DNA from: Streptomyces sp. A1136
GTDB taxonomy: Bacteria; Actinomycetota; Actinomycetes; Streptomycetales; Streptomycetaceae
Direction: 5' to 3'
Length of the DNA: 64,000 nt
Assembly (NCBI RefSeq): GCF_004795055.1
Contig: NZ_SSBJ01000001.1
Location: 62,001-126,000, forward strand
Notes under the pieces: generated by a model
Databases searched by the model: none
What the model saw: the letters and a program-made list of their open reading frames with translations, nothing else
What the model was told of the DNA's origin: nothing
Shown here: one piece after another, positions 40,348-49,763 of the stretch
Numbering within the stretch: the stretch's first letter is position 1
How the letters are laid out: every line of letters begins with the position of its first letter
Program-made: the position numbers and the translations under genes

Positions 40348-42174
40348 ATGGGGCACTACAAGTCGAATCTCCGCGACATCGAGTTCAACCTCTTCGAGGT
40401 GCTCGGACGCGACAAGCTGTACGGCACCGGCCCGTTCGGCGAGATGGACACCGAGACCGCCAAGAGCATCCTGGCCGAGCTGACCAAGCTCGCCGAGAAC
40501 GACCTGGCCGCCTCCTTCGAGGACGCCGACCGCAACCCGCCGGTCTTCGACCCGGCCACCAACACCGCGCCCGTCCCGGCCTCCTTCAAGAAGAGCTACC
40601 AGGCCTTCATGGACTCCGAGTACTGGCGTCTGGGCCTGCCCGAGGAGATCGGCGGCACCACCTCGCCCCGCTCCCTCATCTGGGCCTACGCGGAGCTGCT
40701 GCTCGGCGCGAACCCGGCCGTGTGGATGTACTCCTCCGGCCCGGCCTTCGCCGGCGTGCTCTTCGAGGAGGGCAACGAGGCGCAGAAGAAGATCGCCCAG
40801 ATCGCCGTCGAGAAGCAGTGGGGCTCGACCATGGTCCTCACCGAGCCGGACGCCGGCTCGGACGTCGGCGCCGGCCGCACCAAGGCGGTCCTGCAGGACG
40901 ACGGCTCCTGGCACATCGAGGGCGTGAAGCGCTTCATCACCTCCGGTGAGCACGACATGTCGGAGAACATCCTCCACTACGTCCTCGCCCGCCCCGAGGG
41001 CCACGGCCCGGGCACCAAGGGCCTGTCCCTCTTCCTCGTCCCGAAGTTCCACTTCGACTGGGAGACCGGCGAGCTGGGCGAGCGCAACGGCGTCTACGCC
41101 ACGAACGTCGAGCACAAGATGGGCCTCAAGGCCTCCAACACCTGCGAGATGACCTTCGGCGACCAGCACCCCGCCAAGGGCTGGCTGATCGGCGACAAGC
41201 ACGACGGCATCCGCCAGATGTTCATGATCATCGAGTTCGCCCGGATGATGGTCGGCACGAAGGCCATCGCCACCCTCTCCACCGGTTACCTGAACGCGCT
41301 GGAGTACGCCAAGGAGCGCGTGCAGGGCCCGGACCTGGCCAACTTCATGGACAAGACGGCGCCCAAGGTCACCATCACCCACCACCCCGACGTGCGCCGC
41401 TCGCTCATGACGCAGAAGGCGTACGCGGAGGGCATGCGCGCCCTGGTGCTCTACACCGCGTCCGTCCAGGACGAGATCCAGGTCAAGCAGGCCGCGGGCG
41501 AGGACGCCTCCGCGCTGGTCGGTCTGAACGACCTGCTGCTGCCGATCGTGAAGGGCTACGGCTCCGAGAAGTCGTACGAGCAGCTCGCGCAGTCGCTGCA
41601 GACCTTCGGCGGTTCCGGTTACCTCCAGGAATACCCGATCGAGCAGTACATCCGGGACGCCAAGATCGACACCCTCTACGAGGGCACCACCGCGATCCAG
41701 GGCCAGGACTTCTTCTTCCGGAAGATCGTCCGCGACCAGGGCGCCTCCCTGAACGTCCTCTCCGAGACGATCAAGAAGTTCCTCGCCGAGGCCGTCGGCG
41801 GCGACGACCTCGCCCCGGCCCGCGACGCGCTCGCCAAGGCCGCCGTGGACCTGGAGGCCATCGTCGGCCGGATGATCGTCGACCTCACCGCCACCGGCGA
41901 GGACGTAAAGAACATCTACAAGGTCGGCCAGAACACCACCCGCCTGCTGATGGCCTCCGGTGACGTCGTCGTCGGCTACCTGCTGCTCAAGGGCGCCGCC
42001 GTGGCCGCCGAGAAGCTGGCCGGCGCCGCCGCGAAGGACGTCCCCTTCTACACCGGCAAGATCGCCGCCGCGAAGTTCTTCGCCGCGGAGGTCCTCCCGG
42101 GCGTCTCGGTCCAGCGCGCGCTGGCCGAGAGCGTCGACAACAGCCTCATGGAGCTCGACGAGGCCGCCTTCTAG
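40348..42174 (+). CDS. Acyl-CoA dehydrogenase (large, C-terminally extended type)
   Basis: 608 residues from ATG 40348, preceded by CGGAG. N-terminal extension [20 protein letters not shown] is typical of the long FadE-like class. The flavin-binding middle domain shows [19 protein letters not shown] and [15 protein letters not shown], and the C-terminal domain [20 protein letters not shown] with [21 protein letters not shown], containing the catalytic Glu. It oxidises acyl-CoA to 2-enoyl-CoA in fatty-acid breakdown. Third-position G/C bias is extreme, suggesting high expression. Two inverted repeats lie upstream and a hairpin follows. Confidence 0.95.
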   Translation: MGHYKSNLRDIEFNLFEVLGRDKLYGTGPFGEMDTETAKSILAELTKLAENDLAASFEDADRNPPVFDPATNTAPVPASFKKSYQAFMDSEYWRLGLPEEIGGTTSPRSLIWAYAELLLGANPAVWMYSSGPAFAGVLFEEGNEAQKKIAQIAVEKQWGSTMVLTEPDAGSDVGAGRTKAVLQDDGSWHIEGVKRFITSGEHDMSENILHYVLARPEGHGPGTKGLSLFLVPKFHFDWETGELGERNGVYATNVEHKMGLKASNTCEMTFGDQHPAKGWLIGDKHDGIRQMFMIIEFARMMVGTKAIATLSTGYLNALEYAKERVQGPDLANFMDKTAPKVTITHHPDVRRSLMTQKAYAEGMRALVLYTASVQDEIQVKQAAGEDASALVGLNDLLLPIVKGYGSEKSYEQLAQSLQTFGGSGYLQEYPIEQYIRDAKIDTLYEGTTAIQGQDFFFRKIVRDQGASLNVLSETIKKFLAEAVGGDDLAPARDALAKAAVDLEAIVGRMIVDLTATGEDVKNIYKVGQNTTRLLMASGDVVVGYLLLKGAAVAAEKLAGAAAKDVPFYTGKIAAAKFFAAEVLPGVSVQRALAESVDNSLMELDEAAF

Positions 42175-42197
42175 GCTGCGCCGCTTCGACGGTCACA

Positions 42198-42227
42198 CGG
42201 CCGGACCCCCTCTGGGGGGCCCGGCCG
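42198..42227. terminator. Hairpin after acyl-CoA dehydrogenase
   Basis: 13-bp stem with one mismatch, arms 42198-42210 and 42215-42227, loop TCTG, 23 bases after the stop codon. Confidence 0.8.
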
Positions 42228-42352
42228 CTGTCGTGACGGGCCCCGCCCGGGCCGGGGTGCCGCCCCGCGGCACCCCGGGCCGCCGGGCTCGGCGCAGGGG
42301 CCCGCCACCTGCGCATTCCCCCCTTGTCAGTCGACCGTGGGACGCTCTAGGC

Positions 42353-43093
42353 ATGACTCCACAGGATCAGCACGGCAACGGCAGGGGGTACTCCGTCCCC
42401 ACCGGGCGGCCGTACGCCCTCAAGGAGCTGCAGGCGACCCTGGGCAGCCTCGGCGACCACGCCCGGGAGCTGTACGACGGCTCCCACCCCGCCGAGTACG
42501 AGGGCCTCGCCGACGCGCTCTACACCGCGTTCCAGACCGCCGCGGGACTGGCCCCCGCCAAGAGCTACACCGGCTGCCCCGAGCACCCCAACGGCGCCCT
42601 CGACCCCGAGGCGCCCGAAGGCTGGGGCCGCTGCCTGATCTGCAACGACCGGCGCAGGCTCGGCCTGCGTCGGCACGGCGGGCGCCCCGGCCCCGCCGCC
42701 CCCGTCCCGGGGGAGCAGCGCCGGCTGGGGTACCCGGTGCCCGAGCCCCCGTACACCCCCGAGCTGCTGCGCGGATTCCTCCGCACGATCGAGGACCAGC
42801 GCTTCCACCTCGGGATCTCCTCCCCCGCCGGCGACTTCGTACGGATAGCGGACGACCTGCACCGCGCCTTCATCGTCGCCCGGGAACTGTCCCGCCCCCG
42901 CAACGCCTCCGGGTGCTCCGAACACCCCGGGGCACCCATCGACCCAGATGCGCCGCCGGGCGAGGCCTGTATCTTCTGCGCCGGACGCAAAAGACGCGCG
43001 CAGCGACCACCGCAGACCCCCGAGATGCTCCCGCGCATCCGGCGGGGCGAGCGGCGCCAACTGCAGCGCAGATTCGAGCGTCCGCCGGGCTGA
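42353..43093 (+). CDS. Hypothetical protein with two Cys/His zinc-binding-like motifs
   Basis: 246 residues from ATG 42353; no ribosome-binding site is seen. It is built from two similar halves. Each contains a helical segment (LKELQATLGSLGDHARELYD; PELLRGFLRTIEDQRFHLGI), a short helix (LADALYTAFQTAAG; RIADDLHRAFIVAREL) and a motif: GCPEHPNGALDPEAPEGWGR then CLIC in the first, GCSEHPGAPIDPDAPPGEAC then IFC in the second. The pattern Cys-x2-His...Cys-x2-Cys could bind one zinc per half. An internal duplication is evident. No family name or function known to me. Confidence 0.72.
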   Translation: MTPQDQHGNGRGYSVPTGRPYALKELQATLGSLGDHARELYDGSHPAEYEGLADALYTAFQTAAGLAPAKSYTGCPEHPNGALDPEAPEGWGRCLICNDRRRLGLRRHGGRPGPAAPVPGEQRRLGYPVPEPPYTPELLRGFLRTIEDQRFHLGISSPAGDFVRIADDLHRAFIVARELSRPRNASGCSEHPGAPIDPDAPPGEACIFCAGRKRRAQRPPQTPEMLPRIRRGERRQLQRRFERPPG

Positions 43094-43195
43094 AAACGAC
43101 GGGATCGCGGGCCACACAACCCGCGGCACCCTGACCTTTCCGCTATCCGCCGCAGTCCGGCCATGGCGAACACGACCGTCGTTAAGGTGAACCAC

Positions 43196-44488
43196 ATGAC
43201 CTCTCCCGCCCACTTCGACCGCGGCCACACCGACGACCTGATGGCCTTCCTGACGGCCAGTCCGTCGCCGTACCATGCCGTCGCCAACGCGGCCGAGCGG
43301 CTGGAAAAGGCAGGCTTCAGGCAGTTGTCGGAAACGGACGCCTGGGACTCGGGCACCGGGGGCAGGTTCGTGCTCCGCGGCGGTGCGATCATCGCCTGGT
43401 ACGTGCCGGAAGGCGCCGCCGCCCACACCCCGTTCCGCATCATCGGCGCGCACACCGACTCCCCCAACCTGCGCGTCAAGCCCGCCCCCGACACCGGGTC
43501 ACAGGGCTGGCGCCAGATCGCGGTCGAGATCTACGGCGGGACGCTGCTCAACACCTGGCTGGACCGCGACCTCGGCCTGGCCGGCCGGCTGACGCTGCGG
43601 GACGGCACCGAGCGCCTGGTGAACGTGGACCGGGCCCTACTGCGCGTTCCTCAACTCGCGGTGCACCTGGACCGGTCGGTGAACTCCGACGGGCTCAAGC
43701 TCGACAAGCAGCGTCACATGCAGCCGATCTGGGGTCTGGGCGAGGTCCAGGAAGGCGACCTGATCGCGTTCCTGGAGGAGGAAGAGGGCCTGCCCCAGGG
43801 CGCGGTGGCCGGCTGGGACCTGATGGTCCACTCGATCGAGCCGCCCGCCTACCTGGGCCGCGACCGCGAGCTGCTCGCCGGACCGCGCATGGACAACCTG
43901 CTGTCGGTGCACGCGGGTGTCGCGGCGCTGGCGGCCGTCTCCGGGGCCGGGAAGCTCGACCACATCCCCGTGCTGGCCGCCTTCGACCACGAGGAGAACG
44001 GCTCGCAGTCCGACACCGGCGCCGACGGCCCGCTGCTGGGCAACGTGCTGGAACGTTCTGTCTTCGCGCGCGGCGGCTCCTACGAGGACCGGGCGCGCGC
44101 CTTCGCGGGCACCGTCTGCCTGTCCTCGGACACGGGCCACGCCGTGCACCCCAACTACGGTGAGCGGCACGACCCGACGCACCACCCGCGCGCCAACGGC
44201 GGCCCGATCCTCAAGGTCAACGTCAACCAGCGGTACGCCACCGACGGCAGCGGGCGCGCGGTGTTCGCGGCGGCCTGCGAGCGGGCGGGGGTGCCGTGGC
44301 AGACCTTCGTCTCCAACAACTCCATGCCCTGCGGCACGACGATCGGCCCCATCACGGCCGCCCGGCACGGCATCCAGACAGTGGACATCGGCGTGGCGAT
44401 CCTGTCGATGCACAGCGCCCGCGAACTGTGCGGGGCGGACGACCCGTTCCTGCTCGCCAACGCCTTGGTCGCCTTCCTGGAGGGCTGA
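43196..44488 (+). CDS. M18 family aminopeptidase
   Basis: 430 residues from ATG 43196, preceded by AAGGTGA. Metal-binding and catalytic blocks are visible: FRIIGAHTDSPNLRVKPAPD, MDNLLSVHAGVAAL, VLAAFDHEENGSQSDTGADG and LSSDTGHAVHPNYGERHDPT, plus the C-terminal NNSMPCGTTIGPITAA and MHSARELCGADD. M18 enzymes are cytosolic, dinuclear-zinc aspartyl-type aminopeptidases that remove N-terminal residues from peptides. Length is normal. Confidence 0.95.
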   Translation: MTSPAHFDRGHTDDLMAFLTASPSPYHAVANAAERLEKAGFRQLSETDAWDSGTGGRFVLRGGAIIAWYVPEGAAAHTPFRIIGAHTDSPNLRVKPAPDTGSQGWRQIAVEIYGGTLLNTWLDRDLGLAGRLTLRDGTERLVNVDRALLRVPQLAVHLDRSVNSDGLKLDKQRHMQPIWGLGEVQEGDLIAFLEEEEGLPQGAVAGWDLMVHSIEPPAYLGRDRELLAGPRMDNLLSVHAGVAALAAVSGAGKLDHIPVLAAFDHEENGSQSDTGADGPLLGNVLERSVFARGGSYEDRARAFAGTVCLSSDTGHAVHPNYGERHDPTHHPRANGGPILKVNVNQRYATDGSGRAVFAAACERAGVPWQTFVSNNSMPCGTTIGPITAARHGIQTVDIGVAILSMHSARELCGADDPFLLANALVAFLEG

Positions 44489-44503
44489 CCGCCGAACCCC
44501 TGA

Positions 44504-44553
44504 GCCGGGCGGCTCCCGTCCCGCGGTGTCCGCGGGACGGGAGTGCGCCCGGC
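44504..44553. terminator. Long hairpin between convergent M18 and NHL genes
   Basis: Inner perfect 14-bp stem (44513-44526 with 44530-44543, loop TGT), extended by an outer 8-bp stem (GCCGGGCG 44504-44511, CGCCCGGC 44546-44553). Confidence 0.9.
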
Positions 44554-44588
44554 CCTGTGCGTCCGTTCCGGCCGGCGCGTTCCGGCTG

Positions 44589-44617
44589 GGCGTCCATTCC
44601 CGCTAGGCGTCCATTCC
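44589..44617. repeat. 12-base direct repeat at the 3' end of the NHL gene
   Basis: GGCGTCCATTCC at 44589-44600 and 44606-44617, offset 17. The second copy encodes the last codons before the stop (44603-44605), and the first lies just beyond it. Confidence 0.85.
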
Positions 44618-46438
44618 GGCGAGGACGAGGGGGAGGCGGGTGGTCCCGTCGGCGGTGACGGTCACCGGGACGCCCCAGTCCTGCTGGTGGACGTGGCAGG
44701 CCGGGTACTCGTTGGCCGGGTCGTCGTCGCAGGACGCGGCCATCGCGGAGACGTGCAGGACGCCCTCGGTGACGGCCGGGTTCAGCGCCAGCTCCCGGAA
44801 GAGGTCCGTGCCTGCGCCTTCGCCCGCCGCCAGCAGCTCGGGCGGGGTCGAGGAGACCAGCAGGCGGGTGGAGGGCCCGTAGCGGGTGTCGAGCTTCTGC
44901 CCGCTCGGCGCCTGGAAGACCACGTCGAGCCGGAGCGTGCCGGGCGCGACCTCGGTCGCGGCGCGCCGCGTACGGTGGGCGACCGCGTCGACCCGTACCG
45001 CCTCCTCGGGCAGCCGCAGCCGCGTCAGGCGGTGCCGGGCCGACTCCACCACCACGATGTCCCCGTCGACCAGGACGGCGTCGCTCGGCTCGCGCAGGTC
45101 GGTGGCGAGGGTGGAGACCTCGCCCGTCGCCGGGTCGAAGCGGCGCAGCGCGTGGTTGTAGGTGTCGCAGACCGCGACCGAGCCGTCGGGCAGCGCGGTC
45201 ACCCCGAGGGGGTGCTGGAGCAGGGCCTCGGCCGCGTCTCCGTCGCGGTGGCCGAAGTCGAAGAGTCCGGTGCCCACGGCGGTCCGTACGACGTACCCCT
45301 CGCCCTCCGCCTCCAGGTAGCGCAGGGCGCTGGTCTCGGAGTCGGCGACCCACAGCCGGTCCTCGGTCGCGGCCAGCCCGGACGGCTGCGCGAACCACGC
45401 CTCGGCGGCGGGCCCGTCCACGAGCCCCTCGTTGGTCGTGCCGGCGGCGACGGCGACGGTCTCCGCGGCGGGGTCCCAGGTCCACAGCTGGTGCACGCCC
45501 GCCATGGCGATCCACACCCTGCCCTGCCACCACGCCACGTCCCACGGCGAGGACAGGTCGACGTCGAGGGCGGGCCCGGACGTGGCCGAACCCTGCCACC
45601 ACTGGCGGCCCGTCCCGGCGACGGTCTCGACGGCCCCGGTGGCGGGGTCGTAGGTGCGCAGCGCGTGGTTGACGGTGTCGGCGACGACGACCCGGCCGTC
45701 GGGCAGCAGTGCCAGCCCCTGCGGCTCGCTGAAGGCGTCGGCGGTGAAACCGCGCTCACCGCTGCCGACGCGCCGGACGACGCTCTCCCCGTCCGCCCCG
45801 ATCTCCACCAGCTGGTGCCGGGTGGAGTCCGACACCAGGAAGTTCCCCGAGGGCAGCAGCAGCGCCTTCCCGGGGAACCGCAGGTCGCTCGCCACGGGCT
45901 CGGGGGCGACGTACGGCCCGTCGCCGCGCCGCAGCGTCCCCTTGGCCGCGTGCTCGGCCTCCAGCTCCTCCACCAGCCGCTCGATGGCGTGCGCGTGGCC
46001 CTCGCCGGCGTGCTGGGCCACGACGTAACCCTCGGGGTCGATCACCACGAGCGTCGGCCAGGCGCGTACGGCGTACTGCTTCCAGGTGGCCAGCTCGGGG
46101 TCGTCCAGGACGGGGTGGTGCACCTCGTACCGCTCGACGGCGTCCACGACGGCCGCGTGCTCGGCCTCGTGCGCGAACTTCGGCGAGTGCACGCCGACGA
46201 TCACCACGGTGTCGCGGTGCTTCTCCTCCAACTCGCGCAGCTCGTCCAGGACGTGGAGGCAGTTGATGCAGCAGAAGGTCCAAAAGTCCAAGATCAGTAC
46301 GCGACCTCGGAAGTCGGCGAGCGTCAGGTCCTTCCCACCGGTGTTCAGCCAGCCGCCCTTGCCGATCAGCTCGGGGGCGCGGACACGGGCACGGCGGGGC
46401 GCGGGCGCGGGGGTGGGCGCCGGGGCAGCATCGTTCAT
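44603..46438 (-). CDS. Thioredoxin-like and NHL-repeat protein
   Basis: 611 residues. The N-terminal thioredoxin/TlpA-like domain (about 20-170) contains FWTFCCINCLHVLDELREL with a CxxC-like CCINC, and IVGVHSPKFAHE, and VVIDPEGYVVAQHAGEGHAH. From about 180 to 500 NHL repeats follow (SDSTRHQLVEIG, FSEPQGLALLPDGRVVVADT, LQHPLGVTALPDGSVAVCDT), forming a beta propeller like human NHLRC2. The C-terminal 100 residues are a further beta domain. There is no signal peptide, so it is probably cytosolic. Function of bacterial homologues is not established; thiol redox activity is plausible. Confidence 0.93.
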   Translation of the reverse strand: MNDAAPAPTPAPAPRRARVRAPELIGKGGWLNTGGKDLTLADFRGRVLILDFWTFCCINCLHVLDELRELEEKHRDTVVIVGVHSPKFAHEAEHAAVVDAVERYEVHHPVLDDPELATWKQYAVRAWPTLVVIDPEGYVVAQHAGEGHAHAIERLVEELEAEHAAKGTLRRGDGPYVAPEPVASDLRFPGKALLLPSGNFLVSDSTRHQLVEIGADGESVVRRVGSGERGFTADAFSEPQGLALLPDGRVVVADTVNHALRTYDPATGAVETVAGTGRQWWQGSATSGPALDVDLSSPWDVAWWQGRVWIAMAGVHQLWTWDPAAETVAVAAGTTNEGLVDGPAAEAWFAQPSGLAATEDRLWVADSETSALRYLEAEGEGYVVRTAVGTGLFDFGHRDGDAAEALLQHPLGVTALPDGSVAVCDTYNHALRRFDPATGEVSTLATDLREPSDAVLVDGDIVVVESARHRLTRLRLPEEAVRVDAVAHRTRRAATEVAPGTLRLDVVFQAPSGQKLDTRYGPSTRLLVSSTPPELLAAGEGAGTDLFRELALNPAVTEGVLHVSAMAASCDDDPANEYPACHVHQQDWGVPVTVTADGTTRLPLVLAGMDA

Positions 46439-46540
46439 CCTTCAAGCTTGCCATCCCCGTCCAGCTGTACCCCCAGGGGTGACGCCGCTCGGCGGGCCGC
46501 CGTGACAGGCTGGCCGCAGGCATCGAAGGAGGCGTCCGGC

Positions 46541-47095
46541 ATGACCACCGCGCACGACTACGGCGAAGGCATCGACCCCGAGCGTGCCCTGAAGTACGCC
46601 ATCCAGCACCACAGCGGCGACCGCACCGAGATCATTGAAGGGGTCATCAGCAACGTGACGCCCAGCTGGGACCACGAACGGACCGCGAAGATCGTCCGCC
46701 GCCAGATCGAACGACGGGTGGATGAGCTCGGCTGTGTCGAAGGCTCGGGCAATCTCGACCTGCCGAGATCGCCCAATTGGTACGTCCCTGACGTGGCGGT
46801 CGTACCCGATCACCTCGCGCGCGGCGGTTCGTCCCTCCTCCCCGACCAGACCCTGCTGATCGTCGAAGTGACCTCGGAGTCCAACGCCGAGACCGACCGC
46901 GTCGTCAAGCGCAAGCGGTACGCCGAGTACGGCGCGCCGCTCTACCTGCTGGTCGACCGGTTGGACAAGACCGTCACCCTGTTCTCCGAGCCCGGGCGGC
47001 TCGGTTACGCGAAGGTCGACGGGCCGCATCCGTTCGGGACGGCCGTGCGGCTGCCGGAGCCGTTCGACTTGGACCTCGACACCGGCGAGCTCTAG
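46541..47095 (+). CDS. Uma2 family (PD-(D/E)XK-like) putative endonuclease
   Basis: 184 residues from ATG 46541, preceded by GAAGGAGG. The Uma2/DUF820 pattern is present: RTEIIEGVISNVTPSWDHER at the N-terminus, WYVPDVAVVPDHLA with the acidic residue, LLIVEVTSESNAETDRVVKR (E-x-T-S...D) and KRYAEYGAPLYLLVD. The family has a restriction-endonuclease fold, is abundant in Streptomyces, and has no proven substrate. The 3' end overlaps the convergent ATP-grasp-like gene by four bases. Confidence 0.9.
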   Translation: MTTAHDYGEGIDPERALKYAIQHHSGDRTEIIEGVISNVTPSWDHERTAKIVRRQIERRVDELGCVEGSGNLDLPRSPNWYVPDVAVVPDHLARGGSSLLPDQTLLIVEVTSESNAETDRVVKRKRYAEYGAPLYLLVDRLDKTVTLFSEPGRLGYAKVDGPHPFGTAVRLPEPFDLDLDTGEL

Positions 47096-47895
47096 GACAG
47101 GAAGGAGTCCAGGGAGCGGGCGAGGGCGGTGACGAAGGCGTCCTGGACCTCGGTCGGGACGAGGTGGAGGGAGAGGTAGGGGTTGAGGTCCTCCAGCTCG
47201 ACCAGGAGGAGGTCGCCGGAGGGGGCGCGGCAGGCGTCCACGCGCTGGATGCCGTGCGCGAGGGTGTTCCACTCGACGAAGGTGCGGGCGAAGGCCAGGT
47301 CGGCCGGGGTCGGGGCGTAGGGCTCCAGCTCCCAGCGGCGCTCCGGGTCCGGGGCGTAGAGGGCGTACTGGAAGGCGTCGTCCACGAAGTAGAACGACAC
47401 CTCGTACGCGAAGTCGATCCGCGGTTGGATCAGGGAGCGCCCCGGCTCGGCGGTGGAGGGGTCGGCGGTGAAGGTGAGGCCGATGGAGTCCGCGCCCTGT
47501 TTGGGCTTGACCGCGTACTGCGGAACCTCGGGCAGCAGGTGCAGCCGCGCCGGGTCGTCGACGGTCGGGATGACGGGATAGCCGGCCGCCGTCAGGTCCG
47601 TCAGGTACTGCTTGCCCGCCATGTCACCGCGGCCGGTCAGCGGGTTGTAGACGCGGGCGCCCGTGGCGCGGGCGGCGGCGCGGAAGGCGTCGTAGGCCTC
47701 CTGGTAGTGCAGGACCGGGCCGCTGTTGCGCACGACCACCGCGTCGAAGCCGCCCATCAGGGCCACGGCGTCGCGCGGGTGGCACAGAGCCAGCGGGAAG
47801 TGTCCGCGCAGGCGCCCGGTGAGGAATATGTCCTCGTCGCAATAGCGGCGACCGCGCGCCGGGTACGTCAGGTCGGTGACATAGAGCAGAGGCAT
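47092..47895 (-). CDS. ATP-grasp-like protein
   Basis: 267 residues. MPLLYVTDLTYPARGRRYCD and FDAVVVRNSGPVLHYQEAYD form an N-terminal Rossmann-like lobe, KQYLTDLTAAGYPVIPT and PQYAVKPKQGADSIGL resemble the nucleotide-binding lobe with a Lys, and the end LLVELEDLNPYLSLHLV has the acidic/Asn metal site (E-x-E-D-x-N-P) of RimK/glutathione-synthetase-type ATP-grasp ligases. Such enzymes join a carboxylate to an amine using ATP. Substrate unknown. Divergent from the LURP-one-like gene with only 32 bases between starts. Confidence 0.75.
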   Translation of the reverse strand: MPLLYVTDLTYPARGRRYCDEDIFLTGRLRGHFPLALCHPRDAVALMGGFDAVVVRNSGPVLHYQEAYDAFRAAARATGARVYNPLTGRGDMAGKQYLTDLTAAGYPVIPTVDDPARLHLLPEVPQYAVKPKQGADSIGLTFTADPSTAEPGRSLIQPRIDFAYEVSFYFVDDAFQYALYAPDPERRWELEPYAPTPADLAFARTFVEWNTLAHGIQRVDACRAPSGDLLLVELEDLNPYLSLHLVPTEVQDAFVTALARSLDSFLS

Positions 47896-47927
47896 GGCGG
47901 CAACCTATCGCGGGCACGGATCACGCC

Positions 47928-48422
47928 ATGAAATACCTCGTACGGGACAAAGTACTGGCCATCGGGGACGACTACTGGATCGAGGACGAGGACGGCCGGC
48001 AGGCCTACCTCGTCGACGGCAAGGCCCTGCGCCTGCGCGACACGCTGGAGCTCAAGGACCGCGACGGCCGCGTCCTGATCACCCTGCGGGAGAAGTGGCT
48101 CTCCTTCCGGGACGCGATGACCCTGGAGCGGGACGACCGCCGGCTCGCGGTGATCCGCAAGAAGCGGCTCTCCCTGCTGCGCAACCACTACCTCGTCACC
48201 TTGGCCGAGGGCACCGGGCTTGACGTCAGCGGGCGCCTCCTCGACCGCGAGTTCAAGATCGAGTACGACGGCGAGCTGCTCGCGCTGGTCTCCCGCCAGT
48301 GGTACCGGGTACGCGACACCTACGCGGTGGACGTGGTACGGGAGGAGGCGGACGCGGCGCTGCTGATCGCGGTCGCGGTGTGCGTGATCCGGATGGCCGA
48401 GAAGGAGCGGGAGGAGCGGTAG
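47928..48422 (+). CDS. LURP-one-related family protein
   Basis: 164 residues composed of repeating beta strands: MKYLVRDKVLAIGDDYWIED, GRQAYLVDGKALRLRDTLEL, GRVLITLREKWLSFRDAMTL, DRRLAVIRKKRLSLLRNHYL and others, with a C-terminal hydrophobic helix (DAALLIAVAVCVIRMAEKE). This is the twelve-stranded barrel around one helix seen in LURP-one/Tubby-C-like proteins. Some bind phospholipids; the bacterial role is unknown. ATG 47928 has no evident ribosome-binding site and very little leader, so it may be leaderless. Confidence 0.88.
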   Translation: MKYLVRDKVLAIGDDYWIEDEDGRQAYLVDGKALRLRDTLELKDRDGRVLITLREKWLSFRDAMTLERDDRRLAVIRKKRLSLLRNHYLVTLAEGTGLDVSGRLLDREFKIEYDGELLALVSRQWYRVRDTYAVDVVREEADAALLIAVAVCVIRMAEKEREER

Positions 48423-48456
48423 TCCGGTGGGAGCGATTGTGGGCGCGGTGACCGCG

Positions 48457-48759
48457 TCAACGGTGGCGCGCGCTCAACTGGCCCTGCGCGTAGGGATCGG
48501 CCTCGGGGGTGTACGGGCCGCCGTGGTCGACGAGGAGGTCGGTGATCCGCTGCCATTCGGCGAGAGCGGCGCGGGTGGGGGCGTCGGCGCCGGCCGCGTC
48601 GCCGACGGCGTGCAGGGCCCGGTCCAGGGCGGCGGCGGCCTGGTGGTGGGTCATGCCGGTGGCCTCGGCGCGCACCCGGTCGCGGGCCGCGACCTCGCCC
48701 GGGGTCGGTTCGTGCGGCTCCAGCGCGGCCTCGACCATGGCGTCGGTCTCCTCGGACAT
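48457..48759 (-). CDS. Hypothetical acidic/polar protein
   Basis: 100 residues from ATG 48759, with the ribosome-binding site GGGGGAGGG upstream. It is helical and polar (EETDAMVEAALEPHEPTPGE, MTHHQAAAALDRALHAVGDA, WQRITDLLVDHGGPYTPEAD) and has no recognisable domain. It lies 87 bases downstream of the nitrilase-family gene on the same strand. Confidence 0.65.
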   Translation of the reverse strand: MSEETDAMVEAALEPHEPTPGEVAARDRVRAEATGMTHHQAAAALDRALHAVGDAAGADAPTRAALAEWQRITDLLVDHGGPYTPEADPYAQGQLSARHR

Positions 48760-48846
48760 GAGGCCCTCCCCCTTGTGCCGGTCCTTGTGCCGGTCCTTGC
48801 GTCGTCGCCGCACGTGTACCCGCCGCCCGGGCGGCCAACCGTCGTC

Positions 48847-49626
48847 TCAGCGTCCGAGCCGGCGGTCCTTCAGCGCCGGGAACTGCTCCCGCGTCTGCGC
48901 GACCTTCGCCGGGTCGAGTTCCACCGTGAGGACGTCCTCGCCCGGCCCGGCTTCCGCGAGCACCTCGCCCCACGGGTCCACCACGAGGCTGTGTCCGGCC
49001 TGCTCGACGCCCGCGTGGGTGCCGGCGAGGCCGCAGGCCAGAACGTACACCTGGTCCTCCACGGCCCGCGCCCTGTTGAGCAGCGTCCAGTGGGCCCTGC
49101 GCCGGGCCGGCCAGCCCGCGGCCACGACCATCGTCGTCGCCCCCGCGTCGACCAGGCCGCGGAACATCTCGGGGAACCGCAGGTCGTAGCAGGTGGCGAT
49201 GCCGAGCGTCTGCTCCGGCAGGTTCACCGTGGTCAGGGTGTCCCCGGCGGCCATCAGCACGGCCTCGCCCTGGTCGAAGCCGAAGCGGTGGATCTTGCGG
49301 TAGCTGGCCGCGAGCTCGCCGGCCGGGGAGACGACCAGCGCCGTGTTGTAGAGGGAGCCGTCACCGGCGCGCTCCACGACCGAGCCCGCGTGGAGCCAGA
49401 CCCCGGCGTCGCTCGCGGCCTTGGACATCGCCTCGTACGTCGGGCCGTCCAGCGGCTCCGCCTCGGTCTCGAACTGCTCGTAGGCGAAGGCCCCGACCGT
49501 CCACAGTTCCGGCAGCACGACGAGGTCGGCGGCGGACTGCTCCCGTACGAGATCGGCCACCCGGGCCCGTCGGGAGGCGACCGACTCGCCGTCGCTCACG
49601 GCGACTTGGATCAGAGAGGCGCGCAC
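48847..49626 (-). CDS. Carbon-nitrogen hydrolase (nitrilase superfamily)
   Basis: 259 residues. The Glu-Lys-Cys triad is present: Glu40 in LVVLPELWTVGAF, Lys111 in SYRKIHRFGFDQGE and Cys146 in LGIATCYDLRFPEMFR. This spacing and FGFDQGE resemble the omega-amidase/Nit2-like branch, which hydrolyses alpha-ketoglutaramate or deaminated glutathione. It starts at 49626 and is divergent from the mycothiol-enzyme gene. A housekeeping metabolite-repair role is likely from family knowledge. Confidence 0.93.
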   Translation of the reverse strand: MRASLIQVAVSDGESVASRRARVADLVREQSAADLVVLPELWTVGAFAYEQFETEAEPLDGPTYEAMSKAASDAGVWLHAGSVVERAGDGSLYNTALVVSPAGELAASYRKIHRFGFDQGEAVLMAAGDTLTTVNLPEQTLGIATCYDLRFPEMFRGLVDAGATTMVVAAGWPARRRAHWTLLNRARAVEDQVYVLACGLAGTHAGVEQAGHSLVVDPWGEVLAEAGPGEDVLTVELDPAKVAQTREQFPALKDRRLGR

Positions 49627-49763
49627 ACTACCACCGTCCTTGCATTGTGTCCGTCAGCTCGGGCCTACGATCGTCACACGAAAGCACTGCCGGGGCGCTC
49701 ACCGGCAGCGTAGTTTTGGGCACAGTCCACAACGCGCCACTGAACAGCACGCGAGGGGTCCCG

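Noticed and set aside
48772..48795. Two tandem 12-base units (CTTGTGCCGGTC) before the gene at 48457
   Set aside because: Only two copies, within the leader; likely a chance local duplication without further support.
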